Positions 31,905 through 41,683 of a stretch of DNA of 53,289 bases are shown piece after piece; position 1 is the first letter of the stretch; each line of letters starts with the position of its first letter. The notes under the pieces were generated by a model, which saw nothing but the letters and a program-made list of their open reading frames with translations, was not told the DNA's origin and made no database searches. Origin of the DNA: JAVBNW01 sp031551255 (GTDB lineage Bacteria > Bacillota > Clostridia > Christensenellales > UBA1750); assembly GCA_031551255.1 (NCBI GenBank), contig JAVBNW010000109.1, forward strand, positions 1 to 53,289, in the 5' to 3' direction. Made by a program: the position numbers and the translations under genes.

Positions 31905-34331
31905 ATGCAGGAAAAACCGTATATCCCCAGCGCCGTCGAAAAAAAGTGGCAGCACATTTGGGAAGAGGAAGGCGCGTTTCGCGCCGAGTTTCCCAGCCGC
32001 AAGCCTAAGTTTTATCCACTGATCGAGTTCCCCTATCCGTCGGGCAACGGCCTGCATGTGGGGCACCCGCGCCCGTATACCGCGATGGACATCATCGCGC
32101 GCAAACGTCGCAACGAGGGCTACAACGTGCTGTTTTGTATTGGGTGGGACGCGTTTGGCCTGCCGACGGAAAACTACGCGATCAAAAACCGCATCCATCC
32201 GCGGATCGTCACCGAGCAGAATATCGCCCACTTCAGGAAGCAGATTCAGTCGCTCGGCTTTTCGTTCGATTGGTCGCGAGAGGTGGATACCACCGACCCG
32301 AACTACTATAAGTGGACGCAATGGCTGTTTTTAAAGTTTCTCGAGCACGGGCTCGCGTATAAGGCCGAAATACCCGTCAACTGGTGCACGAGCTGCCAGG
32401 TGGGGCTTGCGAACGAAGAAGTTGTGGACGGCGTGTGCGAGCGTTGCGGCGGCGAGGTGGTACGGCGGGTAAAATCCCAGTGGATGCTCAAGATTACCGC
32501 CTATGCGCAAAAGCTGCTCGACGGCCTTAATACCGTAGATTATCTCGACCGCATCAAGGCTCAGCAGCGCAATTGGATCGGCCGCAGCGAGGGCGCGGAG
32601 GTGGATTTTGCGCTGCGCGCGGGCGGAGCGGAAACCGGAGAGAAGCTGCGCGTGTATACAACCCGGCCCGACACGCTCTTTGGCGCCACCTATATGGTCG
32701 TGTCGCCCGAGCACCCGTTGATCGAGCGGCATAAAGGCGCGATTGCCAACTACGATCAAGTTGCCGCCTACCGCGCCGAGGCCGCGCGCAAGAGCGACTT
32801 TGAGCGCACGGAGCTTAACAAAGACAAGACCGGCGTGCCGCTTGTAGGTTTAGACGCCGTAAATCCCGCCACCGGCAAGCCGGTTCCGGTGTGGAGCTCG
32901 GATTACGTGCTCATGGGCTACGGCACAGGCGCGATCATGGCCGTGCCCGGGCACGACCAGCGCGACTGGGAATTTGCCAAAGCGTTCGGGTTGCCCATCG
33001 TCGAAGTCGTGGCCGGGGGAGATATTCAGAAAGAGGCGTATGTCGATATCCGCGACGGTGTGATGGTCAACTCGGGCTTTCTCAACGGCTTAAAAGCTCA
33101 TGAGGCCATCGTGAAGATGACCGAATATTTGGAGCAAAAGGGCCTGGGCGAGAAAAAGGTGAACTACAAGCTGCGCGATTGGGTATTTTCCCGTCAGCGC
33201 TATTGGGGCGAACCCATCCCGGTGGTGTGGTGCGAGCACTGCGGCTGCGTGCCCCTGCCCGAGGATCAGCTGCCGCTCGTGCTGCCTAATACCGATCACT
33301 ATATGCCCACCGAAAATGGAGAATCCCCGCTCGCCGCGATGGAGGATTGGGTGAACACCGCCTGCCCCAAGTGCGGCGCGCCCGCCAAGCGCGAAACCGA
33401 CACCATGCCGCAGTGGGCCGGCTCCAGCTGGTATTTCTTGCGGTATATGGACCCTGATAACGATCAGGCCTTTGCGTCCGAAGAGGCGCTTGCGTACTTT
33501 TCGCCGGTGGATTGGTACAACGGCGGCATGGAGCACACCACGCTGCACCTGCTCTACTCGCGCTTCTGGAATCATTTTTTGTACGACATCGGCCTTGTGA
33601 AAACGCCGGAACCCTACGCCAAGCGCACGAGCCAGGGCATGATTCTGGGCGAAAACAACGAGAAGATGTCCAAATCCCGCGGCAATGTGATCAATCCAGA
33701 CGACGTCGTCTCCGAGATCGGCGCGGATGCCTTCCGCATGTACGAAATGTTCATGGGCGCGTTCGACCAGGCGATTCCGTGGTCTACGACGGGCGCGCGC
33801 GGCTGCCGTCGCTTTTTGGAGCGCGTATGGAAGTTGGCGGATATGATTGAGGGCGGCGAGGGCTATTCTAAAGATCTTGCGCCCGATGTGCATTTTGCGA
33901 TCAAGAAAGTCGGCGACGACTACGAGAAGATGAAGTTCAACACCGCCATCGCGCAGATGATGACGCTGACGAACCTGTTTTACCAAAAGGGCAGCGTGAC
34001 GCGCGGCGAGCTGAAGGCTCTGCTTCAGTTGCTAAGCCCGGTGGTGCCGCATATCGCCGAGGAGATGTGGGAGGCGCTGGGGGAGACGGACCGATTGCAT
34101 AACCATCCGTGGCCCGCGTATAGCGAGGATGCCATCGTCAGGGCCGAGGTGGAAATCGCCGTGCAGATCGGTGGAAAGGTGCGCGCGCGCATTATGGTAC
34201 CCACGTCCCTCAAGCCGGAGGATGCGCGGGAAAATCTGCTCGCGCGCGACGAGATCGCCGCGTTGGTGGGGGATGCGCCGATTAAGAAGTTTGTGTTCAT
34301 CCCCGGCAGGTTGGTGAATATCGTACTGTAG
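31905..34331 (+). CDS. leuS: Leucyl-tRNA synthetase
   Basis: This is a class I synthetase of 808 residues, normal for bacterial LeuRS. The HIGH-type motif is GNGLHVGHPRPYTAMDI (His51-His54), and the KMSKS loop is at 587-591 in GENNEKMSKSRGN. A zinc-type Cys cluster occurs in NWCTSCQVGLANEEVV and CERCGGEVV. The editing domain with TRPDTLFGATYMVVSPEHPL follows, then the anticodon-binding domain. It attaches Leu to tRNA-Leu. ATG 31905 is chosen because GGAAAGGA lies 8 bp upstream; ATG 31887 and 31896 precede it in frame. Expression is under T-box control. Confidence 0.97.
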   Translation: MQEKPYIPSAVEKKWQHIWEEEGAFRAEFPSRKPKFYPLIEFPYPSGNGLHVGHPRPYTAMDIIARKRRNEGYNVLFCIGWDAFGLPTENYAIKNRIHPRIVTEQNIAHFRKQIQSLGFSFDWSREVDTTDPNYYKWTQWLFLKFLEHGLAYKAEIPVNWCTSCQVGLANEEVVDGVCERCGGEVVRRVKSQWMLKITAYAQKLLDGLNTVDYLDRIKAQQRNWIGRSEGAEVDFALRAGGAETGEKLRVYTTRPDTLFGATYMVVSPEHPLIERHKGAIANYDQVAAYRAEAARKSDFERTELNKDKTGVPLVGLDAVNPATGKPVPVWSSDYVLMGYGTGAIMAVPGHDQRDWEFAKAFGLPIVEVVAGGDIQKEAYVDIRDGVMVNSGFLNGLKAHEAIVKMTEYLEQKGLGEKKVNYKLRDWVFSRQRYWGEPIPVVWCEHCGCVPLPEDQLPLVLPNTDHYMPTENGESPLAAMEDWVNTACPKCGAPAKRETDTMPQWAGSSWYFLRYMDPDNDQAFASEEALAYFSPVDWYNGGMEHTTLHLLYSRFWNHFLYDIGLVKTPEPYAKRTSQGMILGENNEKMSKSRGNVINPDDVVSEIGADAFRMYEMFMGAFDQAIPWSTTGARGCRRFLERVWKLADMIEGGEGYSKDLAPDVHFAIKKVGDDYEKMKFNTAIAQMMTLTNLFYQKGSVTRGELKALLQLLSPVVPHIAEEMWEALGETDRLHNHPWPAYSEDAIVRAEVEIAVQIGGKVRARIMVPTSLKPEDARENLLARDEIAALVGDAPIKKFVFIPGRLVNIVL

Positions 34332-34405
34332 CCGCGCAAGCCGGCCCTGCGCTTTCATTCGCAAAGCGCGGGGCCGAAGTTATGGCGGATGGAGGAGGAA
34401 TGGGC

Positions 34406-34675
34406 TTGCCGTACTTTACGCGATCGAGGAAGATGTCGCAAATACTCTTTGCCGTAAGCGCGGTGTTTTTTGTTCTATCCGTTGTGGCGTTTTTCTTCGC
34501 GGATCTACTCAACCTCGGCTTTCATAACAACCCCGAACCAGCCTTTTTATTTACGCTATGTCTACTTGTATTTCTCATGACGCTCTTGCTGGCCATTGCC
34601 TTACGGTGCGTGGCCAAGGATGCGGAAGAAGACCTCAATTTACTGCGGCTTTCCGATAAGGAACGCGGGGAATAG
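34406..34675 (+). CDS. Small two-helix membrane protein
   Basis: This 89-residue protein has two hydrophobic helices (about 11-32 and 46-66) and a charged C-terminus (CVAKDAEEDLNLLRLSDKER). No family is recognised. TTG 34406 is chosen because GGAGGAGG lies 7 bp upstream; ATG 34400 is too close and ATG 34382 lies before that site. It sits 75 bp after leuS and 52 bp before a nitroreductase gene, so it may be read through from leuS. Confidence 0.65.
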   Translation: MPYFTRSRKMSQILFAVSAVFFVLSVVAFFFADLLNLGFHNNPEPAFLFTLCLLVFLMTLLLAIALRCVAKDAEEDLNLLRLSDKERGE

Positions 34676-34727
34676 GCGTCATTGACGCCGTTCCACCAGT
34701 GCATGGTTATCGACAAGGAGGGGTTCC

Positions 34728-35246
34728 ATGGATTTTCTATCGCTGGCCGCTTCGCGCAAAAGCGTGCGCGGCTTTAACGATCGGCCCGTTTCGGAGGAGT
34801 GCCTCCTTGCGCTGCTGGAGGCGGCGCGGCTCGCGCCCAGCGCGGGCAACCTGCAGCCGTGGAAGTTCTATGCGGTTCTGAACCGCAGCAAAATCGATTC
34901 TTTGGGCAAGGAAAGCTACCGTGCGCCGTGGTTTTTGAGCGCGCAGGTGGTCATCGTGGTGATGGCGGACGCCGAAGCTTCCGCCACAGTGTACGGCGAG
35001 CGGGGAAGAAGCCTGTATTGCTATCAGGACACCGCGGCGGCGGTTGAAAACATTTTGCTGTGTGCCGCGTCGCTCGGCCTGGGCGCGTGCTGGGTCGGCG
35101 CGTTCGATGAGAAGAGCTGCGCCTCCATCCTTAGCCTTCCGCGCGGCGAGCGGCCGGTGGCGCTCATTCCCGTCGGCTACCCGGTCGCACAGCCCGAAGC
35201 CCGGCCCCGCAAGCCGCTTGAAGAGGTAGCCGTGTTCATCCGGTAG
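34728..35246 (+). CDS. Nitroreductase-family FMN oxidoreductase
   Basis: This 172-residue single-domain flavoprotein opens with the family signature ASRKSVRGFNDRPVSEE, followed by ARLAPSAGNLQPWKFYAVLN for FMN phosphate and isoalloxazine contacts. GLGACWVGAFDE lies in the C-terminal half, and the protein closes with PVALIPVGYP. It would use NAD(P)H to reduce nitro compounds, quinones or flavins; the natural substrate is unknown. AAGGAGGGG precedes the ATG. Good core-like codon use. Confidence 0.93.
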   Translation: MDFLSLAASRKSVRGFNDRPVSEECLLALLEAARLAPSAGNLQPWKFYAVLNRSKIDSLGKESYRAPWFLSAQVVIVVMADAEASATVYGERGRSLYCYQDTAAAVENILLCAASLGLGACWVGAFDEKSCASILSLPRGERPVALIPVGYPVAQPEARPRKPLEEVAVFIR

Positions 35247-35467
35247 CTTTAATTTATAGTCTCCCAACCCCACAAGCGGCCGCAATGCAAAGACCCCTGC
35301 CGGCTTAGGGGCGTTACGAAGCAGTAGGTTTTGCCCAGAGGCCATGATGCGAGCATCTCTGCTTGTTTATTGTTCCAATTTGCTTTATGCTCATAGCGAA
35401 GATAATTTACGCTAGTGGAAGAATGTAAATATTGGCTCATAATTTCCTGCTCATAAGAGGTGTTATC

Positions 35468-36337
35468 ATGATTCACATACCAAACTACACATTCACCAAC
35501 TTGGAGCAAATTAGCAAGGGGTGGTCATCGGACAAAAAATATTGTGCCACCGATATCGATGGCATAAAATACTTCCTCCGTATATCGACGCTTGAACGAT
35601 ATGATAGGCGTAAGTCAATATATGATATTACGAAACGAGCAATGCAATTAAACATTTCCGTCAACCAACCTCTTGATTTCGGTACATACGAAAACAGCGT
35701 ATATACGCTCTTTGATTGGATTGACGGCGAAGATTTGAAAACGGTTCTGCCGTCACTATCGGAAACAGATCAGTATAAACTGGGGTTTGAATCCGGCGAT
35801 ATCCTCCATAAATTCCACACCCTGCCCGAACCAGAAAATCAAGAAGATTGGGCAACATATTATAATTGGAAAATTGACCGTGACATCAAAAAATACTACG
35901 ATTGTGGCATTCAATTCGAAGGAGCCGAAACCGTTATTTCCTATATCAACCAAAACCGGCACCTGCTTGATAAGCGCCCACAACGTTATCAACATGGGGA
36001 TTACCACATAGGCAACATGATGGTTGAAAACGACAATTTGACCATCATCGACTTCGACAGCAGCGGTTATGGAGATCCGTGGGAGGAATTTAACCGGATC
36101 CCATTTAGCGCAACCCTCAGTCCTCGTTTTGCATCAGGTCAAATAAACGGTTATTTCCATGGCGAACCTCCGATAGTATTTTTTCAGTTGATGAAATTAT
36201 ATATTTCCAGTAACATGATTTTTTATATAACTAAAGCGATTCCATTCGGAAAGCAGGAAGTCGACTTTGCATTGAAACAATGCCGTAATATTATGGAATG
36301 GTATGATGATATGAGACGTATTATGCCGATATGGTAG
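35468..36337 (+). CDS. Aminoglycoside phosphotransferase-family (APH-like) kinase
   Basis: This 289-residue protein has the APH/choline-kinase fold. It contains IDGIKYFLRIS in the N lobe, YTLFDWIDGEDL in the hinge, and the catalytic loop YQHGDYHIGNMMVENDNLTI with the catalytic Asp in HGD. The metal-binding motif IDFDSSGYGDPWEEF follows. The substrate could be an aminoglycoside, macrolide or another hydroxyl compound. Composition and codon use are visibly A+T-richer than the neighbours, which suggests horizontal transfer. AAGAGG lies 7 bp before ATG 35468; an upstream GTG lacks a site. Confidence 0.88.
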   Translation: MIHIPNYTFTNLEQISKGWSSDKKYCATDIDGIKYFLRISTLERYDRRKSIYDITKRAMQLNISVNQPLDFGTYENSVYTLFDWIDGEDLKTVLPSLSETDQYKLGFESGDILHKFHTLPEPENQEDWATYYNWKIDRDIKKYYDCGIQFEGAETVISYINQNRHLLDKRPQRYQHGDYHIGNMMVENDNLTIIDFDSSGYGDPWEEFNRIPFSATLSPRFASGQINGYFHGEPPIVFFQLMKLYISSNMIFYITKAIPFGKQEVDFALKQCRNIMEWYDDMRRIMPIW

Positions 36338-36501
36338 AAATTATTAGTGAATAATATGTATATTTATGTAAATTTGAATTATAGATAATAAACATTTTAT
36401 TTTTTACATGTGATGGCAGGTCAAGCCTGCAATGACGGAACAAGGCGACGTACCTAATAAGCATTACCTTTTGATATGAGATCTGATGTGATAACTTTAA
36501 A

Positions 36502-36538
36502 AAGGGACGCTCGACCGCAATTGGTCAAACATCCCTTA
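36502..36538. terminator. Hairpin downstream of the APH-like gene
   Basis: AAGGGA/TCCCTT and GACC/GGTC pair around a GCAATT loop with a 4-5 nt internal loop. It lies in an A+T-rich gap of about 265 bp that is otherwise empty. T-rich sequence follows on both sides but no long T run. Confidence 0.4.
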
Positions 36539-36604
36539 ATTATTGACTTTAAATCTATTTTATTGTACCGGCCCTTATCCGGCGGGGGCTTTGTCGGTTA
36601 TCCT

Positions 36605-37129
36605 TTAGGCATCCGGCCATTCCAAGGCAAGAATCGCGTATTCCAGCGTATCGAGCCATATCGGATTTCCATGCGCATCTGTTTTAAAGTAAACATTCCG
36701 CAGCAAATGCCCTTCCCTTCGCATGCCTAGACGCTCGAGCAGCTTCCACGACGAAATGTTTTCAGGGTTGCACATCGCGGTTACGCGGTGCGCGCCCTGG
36801 CGCCGAAAGACGTCGTCCACCAATGCGCGCACGGCCTCCGAGGCATACCCGCGTTTTTGAAAGCCCGGATGGAACACATAGCCAAGCTCCCAGGTGCTAT
36901 ATTCGCCCTTGGCAAGGTACACGTTGCCGATCAGCTTGTTCGTTTCCTTCAGGCAAACCGCCCAAAATGCATCGTTCTGAGAGCGGCGGACTGTTTCACG
37001 GCGGCATTTTTCCTGCGAAAAAATATCGTAGGGCTCAAAGCGCACGACTTCTTCAAGGGATAAATACTCGTACAGATCGCGCCAATCGCCGGGCTCAAAC
37101 CGCCGCATCATCAGCCGTTCCGTCTCCAT
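36605..37129 (-). CDS. GNAT-family N-acetyltransferase, RimJ/RimL type
   Basis: This 174-residue acetyltransferase opens ETERLMMRRFEPGDWRDLYE. ELGYVFHPGFQKRGYASEAV is the acetyl-CoA pyrophosphate-binding motif (Q/R-x-x-G-x-A form). AMCNPENISSWKLLERLGMR, typical of RimJ/RimL-like proteins that acetylate N-terminal or other amines, closes the site. The substrate cannot be read. AAGGAGGG precedes the ATG at 37129. It is encoded 46 bp downstream of uvrC's position on the other side of the start, so it is a separate gene whose start lies upstream of uvrC's stop. Confidence 0.92.
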   Translation of the reverse strand: METERLMMRRFEPGDWRDLYEYLSLEEVVRFEPYDIFSQEKCRRETVRRSQNDAFWAVCLKETNKLIGNVYLAKGEYSTWELGYVFHPGFQKRGYASEAVRALVDDVFRRQGAHRVTAMCNPENISSWKLLERLGMRREGHLLRNVYFKTDAHGNPIWLDTLEYAILALEWPDA

Positions 37130-37174
37130 GGAAACCCTCCTTAGGTAGAAAGGGCGACGCTTAAGCGCTCTTCT

Positions 37175-39040
37175 TTATTTCCGAAATGCCTCATACAGCG
37201 CCTTGGCCGCGGGCTCCGTCATGCCCGGAACCGCGGCAAGCTCCTCAACCTGCGCCCGCCGGATTGCCTCGATCGTGCGGAAGTGGCTCAGCAAAGCTCG
37301 CCTTCTTGTCGGCCCTATGCCGGGCACTTCTTCCAGGCGGCTCTTGATCTGCTGTTTCCCGCGCAGTTTGCGATGCTGGGTGATGCCGAAGCGGTGCGCC
37401 TCATCGCGCAGTCGCTGCAGAAGGTGCAGGGCCTCGCTGTGCCGGTCCAGCAAAATAGGGTCGTCGTTATCCGGCAAGTACACCTCTTCAAAGCGCTCGG
37501 CAAGCGAGAAGAAGAAGGGCATCGGGTTTACGCCCGCCGCTTGCGCGGCCTCCATCGCAAAGCGAAGCTGCACAGGCCCGCCGTCGATGAGCACCGCGTC
37601 GGGCAGGGCGGTGAACTTGCCTCCGGAAGGGTCCTTACCCTTTTCGATCAGCTCCTGCGCCTCTTTTTGCGCATGGGTGAAGCGTCGGGTAATCACCTCG
37701 GCCATGGATTCAAAGTCGTTCGGCCCCTCCACCGTGCGGATGCGGAATTGCCGGTAGTCCTTGGGAGATGATTTTCCGTCGATGAACACGACCATCGCGC
37801 CGATGGACAGCGCGCCCTGCGTGTTGGAAATATCGTAACACTCGATGCGCCGAGGCGTCTTCTGCATGCCCAGCGCATCCTTGAGCTGTTCGCAGGCGCC
37901 AAGGGTCCGTGCGCGCTTGTTTGCAAAATCCGCCGCCCGCTTGGCCGCCGCGTCTATGGCGTTTTTATGAGCCATATCCACCAGCTCTTTTTTATGTTCG
38001 CGCTGCGGCACGCGCAGGTAGACCCTCGAACCCTTCTCGCGAGTGAGAAGCTCCTCGATTACCTGCATGTCGTCCGTTGCCGTGTGCAAAAGGATTTCGC
38101 GCGGGATGAACGTCGCCTCGTCGTAGTATTGCAAAAGGAACATCGAAAGCCATTCGCCGCCATATTCCGCCTCTACGCCCGCGCGCTCGAGCACGAACGT
38201 ATCCGAGCCGATCAGCTTTCCCCCGCGGATGAACAGCGCCACCACCACCGCATCCACGCCGTCGGAGGCGGCGGCCAGAACATCCTGATCCTCTCCGGCC
38301 GTGGAAACTGCTTTTTGCCGCTGTAGGATGCCCTCGATCGCCAGAATTCTGTCGCGCAGGATGCCCGCGCGCTCAAACTTCAGCTCGCGGCTCGCCTCGG
38401 CCATCTGCTCGCGCAGCGCGACAAGGATTTCCTCGTGCCTTCCGCCGAGGAAGGATACCACCTGCGCGATCACTTCTTTGTATTCGCCGGGCGACACTTG
38501 CCCGCCACAGGGCGCGAGGCAATTGCCCATTTCATATTGGATGCAAGGCCGGCCTACCGGCAGCTCTTTTTCGAGATCTTTCGTGCAAGTGCGCAGCGGA
38601 AATACGCCGCGCAATACCTCGAGCACATCGCGAACCACCGTCGCGCCTTGGTAAGGCCCAAAGTATTTCGCGCCGTCCTTTTCCATCTTGCGCACCAGCT
38701 CGACTCTGGGGTATTTTTGCTTCTGGTCGATGCGGATGTAGGGGTATTGCTTATCGTCCTTGAGCAGGATGTTGTACCACGGGCGGTGGAGCTTGATCAG
38801 GTTGCATTCCAGAATCAGCGCCTCGAGCTCGGTGTCGCACAGGATGATGTCGAAGTCGTCGATCTTCTCCACCATCGCCAGCACTTTCGCGCCGTGTCCG
38901 CGGGAGGATTGAAAATATTGCCGCACGCGGTTTTTTAGCGATATCGCCTTGCCGACATAGATGATGTCGCCCTCGTGCTTCATGATGTACACGCCGGGGG
39001 AATCCGGCAGGTTCTTTATTTTCAGTTCGAGATCGGGCAT
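37175..39040 (-). CDS. uvrC: Excinuclease ABC subunit C
   Basis: This 621-residue UvrC makes both incisions in nucleotide excision repair. The N-terminal GIY-YIG nuclease reads DSPGVYIMKHEGDIIYVGKA. A Cys-containing linker (TCTKDLEKEL and MGNCLAPCGG) follows. The UVR motif interacts with UvrB, and the RNase H-like C-terminal endonuclease includes ECYDISNTQGALSIGAMVVF and AVLIDGGPVQLRFAMEAAQA. A C-terminal tandem helix-hairpin-helix (LEEVPGIGPTRRRALLSHFR) ends it. ATG 39040 has GGGAGG about 11 bp upstream; the longer frame to 39085 has no site. uvrA and uvrB are not in the window. Confidence 0.97.
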   Translation of the reverse strand: MPDLELKIKNLPDSPGVYIMKHEGDIIYVGKAISLKNRVRQYFQSSRGHGAKVLAMVEKIDDFDIILCDTELEALILECNLIKLHRPWYNILLKDDKQYPYIRIDQKQKYPRVELVRKMEKDGAKYFGPYQGATVVRDVLEVLRGVFPLRTCTKDLEKELPVGRPCIQYEMGNCLAPCGGQVSPGEYKEVIAQVVSFLGGRHEEILVALREQMAEASRELKFERAGILRDRILAIEGILQRQKAVSTAGEDQDVLAAASDGVDAVVVALFIRGGKLIGSDTFVLERAGVEAEYGGEWLSMFLLQYYDEATFIPREILLHTATDDMQVIEELLTREKGSRVYLRVPQREHKKELVDMAHKNAIDAAAKRAADFANKRARTLGACEQLKDALGMQKTPRRIECYDISNTQGALSIGAMVVFIDGKSSPKDYRQFRIRTVEGPNDFESMAEVITRRFTHAQKEAQELIEKGKDPSGGKFTALPDAVLIDGGPVQLRFAMEAAQAAGVNPMPFFFSLAERFEEVYLPDNDDPILLDRHSEALHLLQRLRDEAHRFGITQHRKLRGKQQIKSRLEEVPGIGPTRRRALLSHFRTIEAIRRAQVEELAAVPGMTEPAAKALYEAFRK

Positions 39041-39133
39041 TGGGTATGAAACCTCCCATGGATATTCTTGGGCGTCACCCGCCAAGGCGGCTGGGCGAGA
39101 GCGGTTTGGGCCCCCCTGCCGGCGTCGGCGAAG

Positions 39134-40372
39134 CTACAGAAACTCGCGCGCATTTTGCGCATCTTGATCCGTTACGGGCTCTTGGGAATAGCGCGCCCTG
39201 TCGTACGCATCCGCAAAGGCGGCGATATCGCCCCGCCGGGGAACGGCCGGGCCGGCCAAGTGTTCCCGCGCCGTGAGCGCAAGGTCCGGCGAGCGCTTGC
39301 CGCCGCGGTACAGCATGTGCTCCATCACAAAGCGCACCCTTTGGCGGTTATTCAGCTTTTCCCAACGCGGCGGTCGGTACGAAAGCCTGCGCGCCGCGCG
39401 CATAAGCCCCTCGGCGGCATTGAGGCGCACCTGTTTCCAACTCATCAGCGCAAACTGCTCCTCGTCATAATCGCCCTCAAGTCCGTCGCCGGCGGCGAAC
39501 CACCTGCGCAAATAGCGATAGAGGCGCTTAAAAAGCCTGGCGGCCGCGCGCAGAATGAAAAACGCCAAGGTTAAAAGCACGGCGATCGTGACCGCCCACG
39601 CAAGAATCATCAGCAGCGTTTCAAGCCACTGCGGCATCCAACTGGGCGGGACATCGCCCATATCCCCAAGCGACGGCCCTTCTCCGGGTGGTACGGCCTC
39701 TGCCTCACCCCCGCCGCCAAACAGGCCGCCGAGCCATAGCATCGCCAAGATCACCGCGCGCACGACGGATAAGAACAGTTCTTTGATCGCGCCGATGTTA
39801 ACGAGCAAGAGTGCCAACAGCAAAAAGCCCGCCGTCATCGCAAGGTTGCCGAGCCGGAGCGCGGACGCGCTGTTTCTGCCCGCGGCGACGGCGGTGGATT
39901 CGGCGTTGAGCAACACGATGCCGTAGATGAGATAAACGGCGCAACCTATGCCCAGCGTGGATAAGATGGCGGTTTGCTCATTTACGAGCGCGAGCACGTA
40001 CACGATGCCGTACAGCGCTCCGCCGGAGGTGACCTGCGGAAATGTCATCGAGGTGTGAGAAAGCGGGCGCGCCGCGGCCAGGCTTGCTATGGAGAACGCC
40101 AGCACCGGCAGGGCGAACGCAAGGTTCCAAATCCCCTTGTCGAGCAATACGGCTTGAGTAGCTGCTGAAATAAGAAAAACGACGATGCCGATCGGGCGGT
40201 GACGCTTGGGAAACGCAGCCTCCAGCGCCACGGCGATCGCCGCCGATGCCGCCCCGAAGGCCAGATAGCGCCACACGGGCTGCGTGCGGGGGAAGCCCCC
40301 GATCAAAAGCGCGACGGGAAACCAGAACAGAAAAAGGGTGACCAGCGCAAAGACCCTACGCACCCAGCGCAT
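39134..40372 (-). CDS. Membrane protein of the MoxR-DUF58 operon (DUF4129-like C-terminus)
   Basis: This 412-residue protein has about nine hydrophobic helices in residues 8-300. It ends in a cytoplasmic region of about 120 residues containing LNNRQRVRFVMEHMLYRGGK, which resembles the DUF4129 tail of transglutaminase-like membrane proteins. No transglutaminase Cys-His-Asp domain is present. ATG 40372 is chosen because GGAGGTG lies 6 bp upstream. It overlaps the DUF58 stop by 17 bp. It is the last gene of the moxR operon, and its role is inferred only from that context. Confidence 0.8.
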   Translation of the reverse strand: MRWVRRVFALVTLFLFWFPVALLIGGFPRTQPVWRYLAFGAASAAIAVALEAAFPKRHRPIGIVVFLISAATQAVLLDKGIWNLAFALPVLAFSIASLAAARPLSHTSMTFPQVTSGGALYGIVYVLALVNEQTAILSTLGIGCAVYLIYGIVLLNAESTAVAAGRNSASALRLGNLAMTAGFLLLALLLVNIGAIKELFLSVVRAVILAMLWLGGLFGGGGEAEAVPPGEGPSLGDMGDVPPSWMPQWLETLLMILAWAVTIAVLLTLAFFILRAAARLFKRLYRYLRRWFAAGDGLEGDYDEEQFALMSWKQVRLNAAEGLMRAARRLSYRPPRWEKLNNRQRVRFVMEHMLYRGGKRSPDLALTAREHLAGPAVPRRGDIAAFADAYDRARYSQEPVTDQDAQNAREFL

Positions 40373-41462
40373 CCGCTTCACCTCCGCCATCAACCGGCAA
40401 AAAAAGCGCCGTGTTGCCGCGCGCGCGCAAAAGGTCGGCGCGCTGTTCGAGCATGGGGCTTATATAGGGGGTAATGATCAAAAAGTCCATGCCGGTCATG
40501 CCGGGCAGCGCATCCAGATAAGTGTGGAAGCTCAGCTGCCGCTCCGTCTTGATGTGCGCAAGGGCGTTAAGCAGAATCTGCCGTTGCTGCGGGCTTGCGG
40601 CGGGGAGGATGCACAGCGTTTCCCCTTGCGCGCCGTCCGTCATAGCGCCGTTGCAGCCGATGCCCGCCTCCACGCCGTTGGCGATTGCGTGAAGCGCGGC
40701 GGTAGCCGCCAGGGAGATCGCCCGCTCGATCAACGCGGCCTCGCCTTCGTTGAGCTTGTTCCACTGCCGCTCGGCAACCTGTACGTTGATCAGAATCATC
40801 AGCCGTGGCGATGCGGTGAAATCCCGCTGCATCACCTGCAGCTTGCCGGTTCTTGCGCTAGCCCTCCAGTGCACGTCGCGCAGCGGGTCGCCCGCGCGGT
40901 ATTCGCGGATGCCCGAATACAGAAACGGATCGGGCACGATCCAGCGCTTGACGATCAGCTCGCCCTGCCAGCGGCTCGAAGGGAGTATGAGTTCATCCGG
41001 GTTAAGAAGGCGCGGGTAGACGGTCACCGAAAGGCGCATGTCGCCCTCGCTGCTCTTGGCCTTTAGGCCGAAAAGATCGCCGGAGCTTATGACGACCGAG
41101 CTTAAATCGAAAACGCCGCGAGCATCGCAGCGCACCGCGTGCCGCCGGATGATGCGGCGATACGGGCTTAAAAAGAACATGGAGCGGTGATAGCGGCTGC
41201 CGTCCACCGAAAGATTTTGCTGCCGTCCAAAGCGAAACGATTCCGGCATGCGCGATTCCACGCGCAGCCAAGGCACGGGCAGCCATTTGCGGTTTTCGAT
41301 GGTTTCTACCATTTCGTTCGTTTCCCCGGCGAACAGCTCACTGCGTGTAAACTTTCTTTCGTAGCGCACTTTTTTGAGCCCCCATAGGCCGAATAGCGCT
41401 GCCTGGAGCGCCAGGGCGGCGGCGCCCATGCTGAGAATCCACAAAATATTCAAAGACGCCAT
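40356..41462 (-). CDS. DUF58-domain protein
   Basis: This 368-residue protein has two N-terminal hydrophobic segments. Its diagnostic DUF58 motif is YSGIREYRAGDPLRDVHWRA followed by SARTGKLQVMQRD (about 205-237). The C-terminal half has a von Willebrand A-like fold. Such proteins work with MoxR ATPases in folding or maturation of membrane or cell-wall complexes. The best start is uncertain: ATG 41462 abuts AAAGGG, TTG 41453 has that site at 9 bp, and longer ATG starts have no site. A 279-bp inverted-repeat element lies upstream, between moxR and this gene. Confidence 0.9.
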   Translation of the reverse strand: MASLNILWILSMGAAALALQAALFGLWGLKKVRYERKFTRSELFAGETNEMVETIENRKWLPVPWLRVESRMPESFRFGRQQNLSVDGSRYHRSMFFLSPYRRIIRRHAVRCDARGVFDLSSVVISSGDLFGLKAKSSEGDMRLSVTVYPRLLNPDELILPSSRWQGELIVKRWIVPDPFLYSGIREYRAGDPLRDVHWRASARTGKLQVMQRDFTASPRLMILINVQVAERQWNKLNEGEAALIERAISLAATAALHAIANGVEAGIGCNGAMTDGAQGETLCILPAASPQQRQILLNALAHIKTERQLSFHTYLDALPGMTGMDFLIITPYISPMLEQRADLLRARGNTALFLPVDGGGEADALGA

Positions 41463-41683
41463 CCCTTTCTGCCCGTGGGCCTTCCGCCCCATCTTTGTAT
41501 CCAGTGCTTGCAATAGGCCGTGCACAGGTATAAAACTTGGGCTCCTTGGCTGTTGAGCCGGCTCTGCGACCTTTGCGCCGTTTTCGGGCGAAATCCGGGA
41601 AAGCGCTTTTTGCCCATGAGAGCCTTTCCTGCCGTTATGCGGTTGCCGCTAAGGAATCCATCTTTGATTTTGCACAGCCCTCT

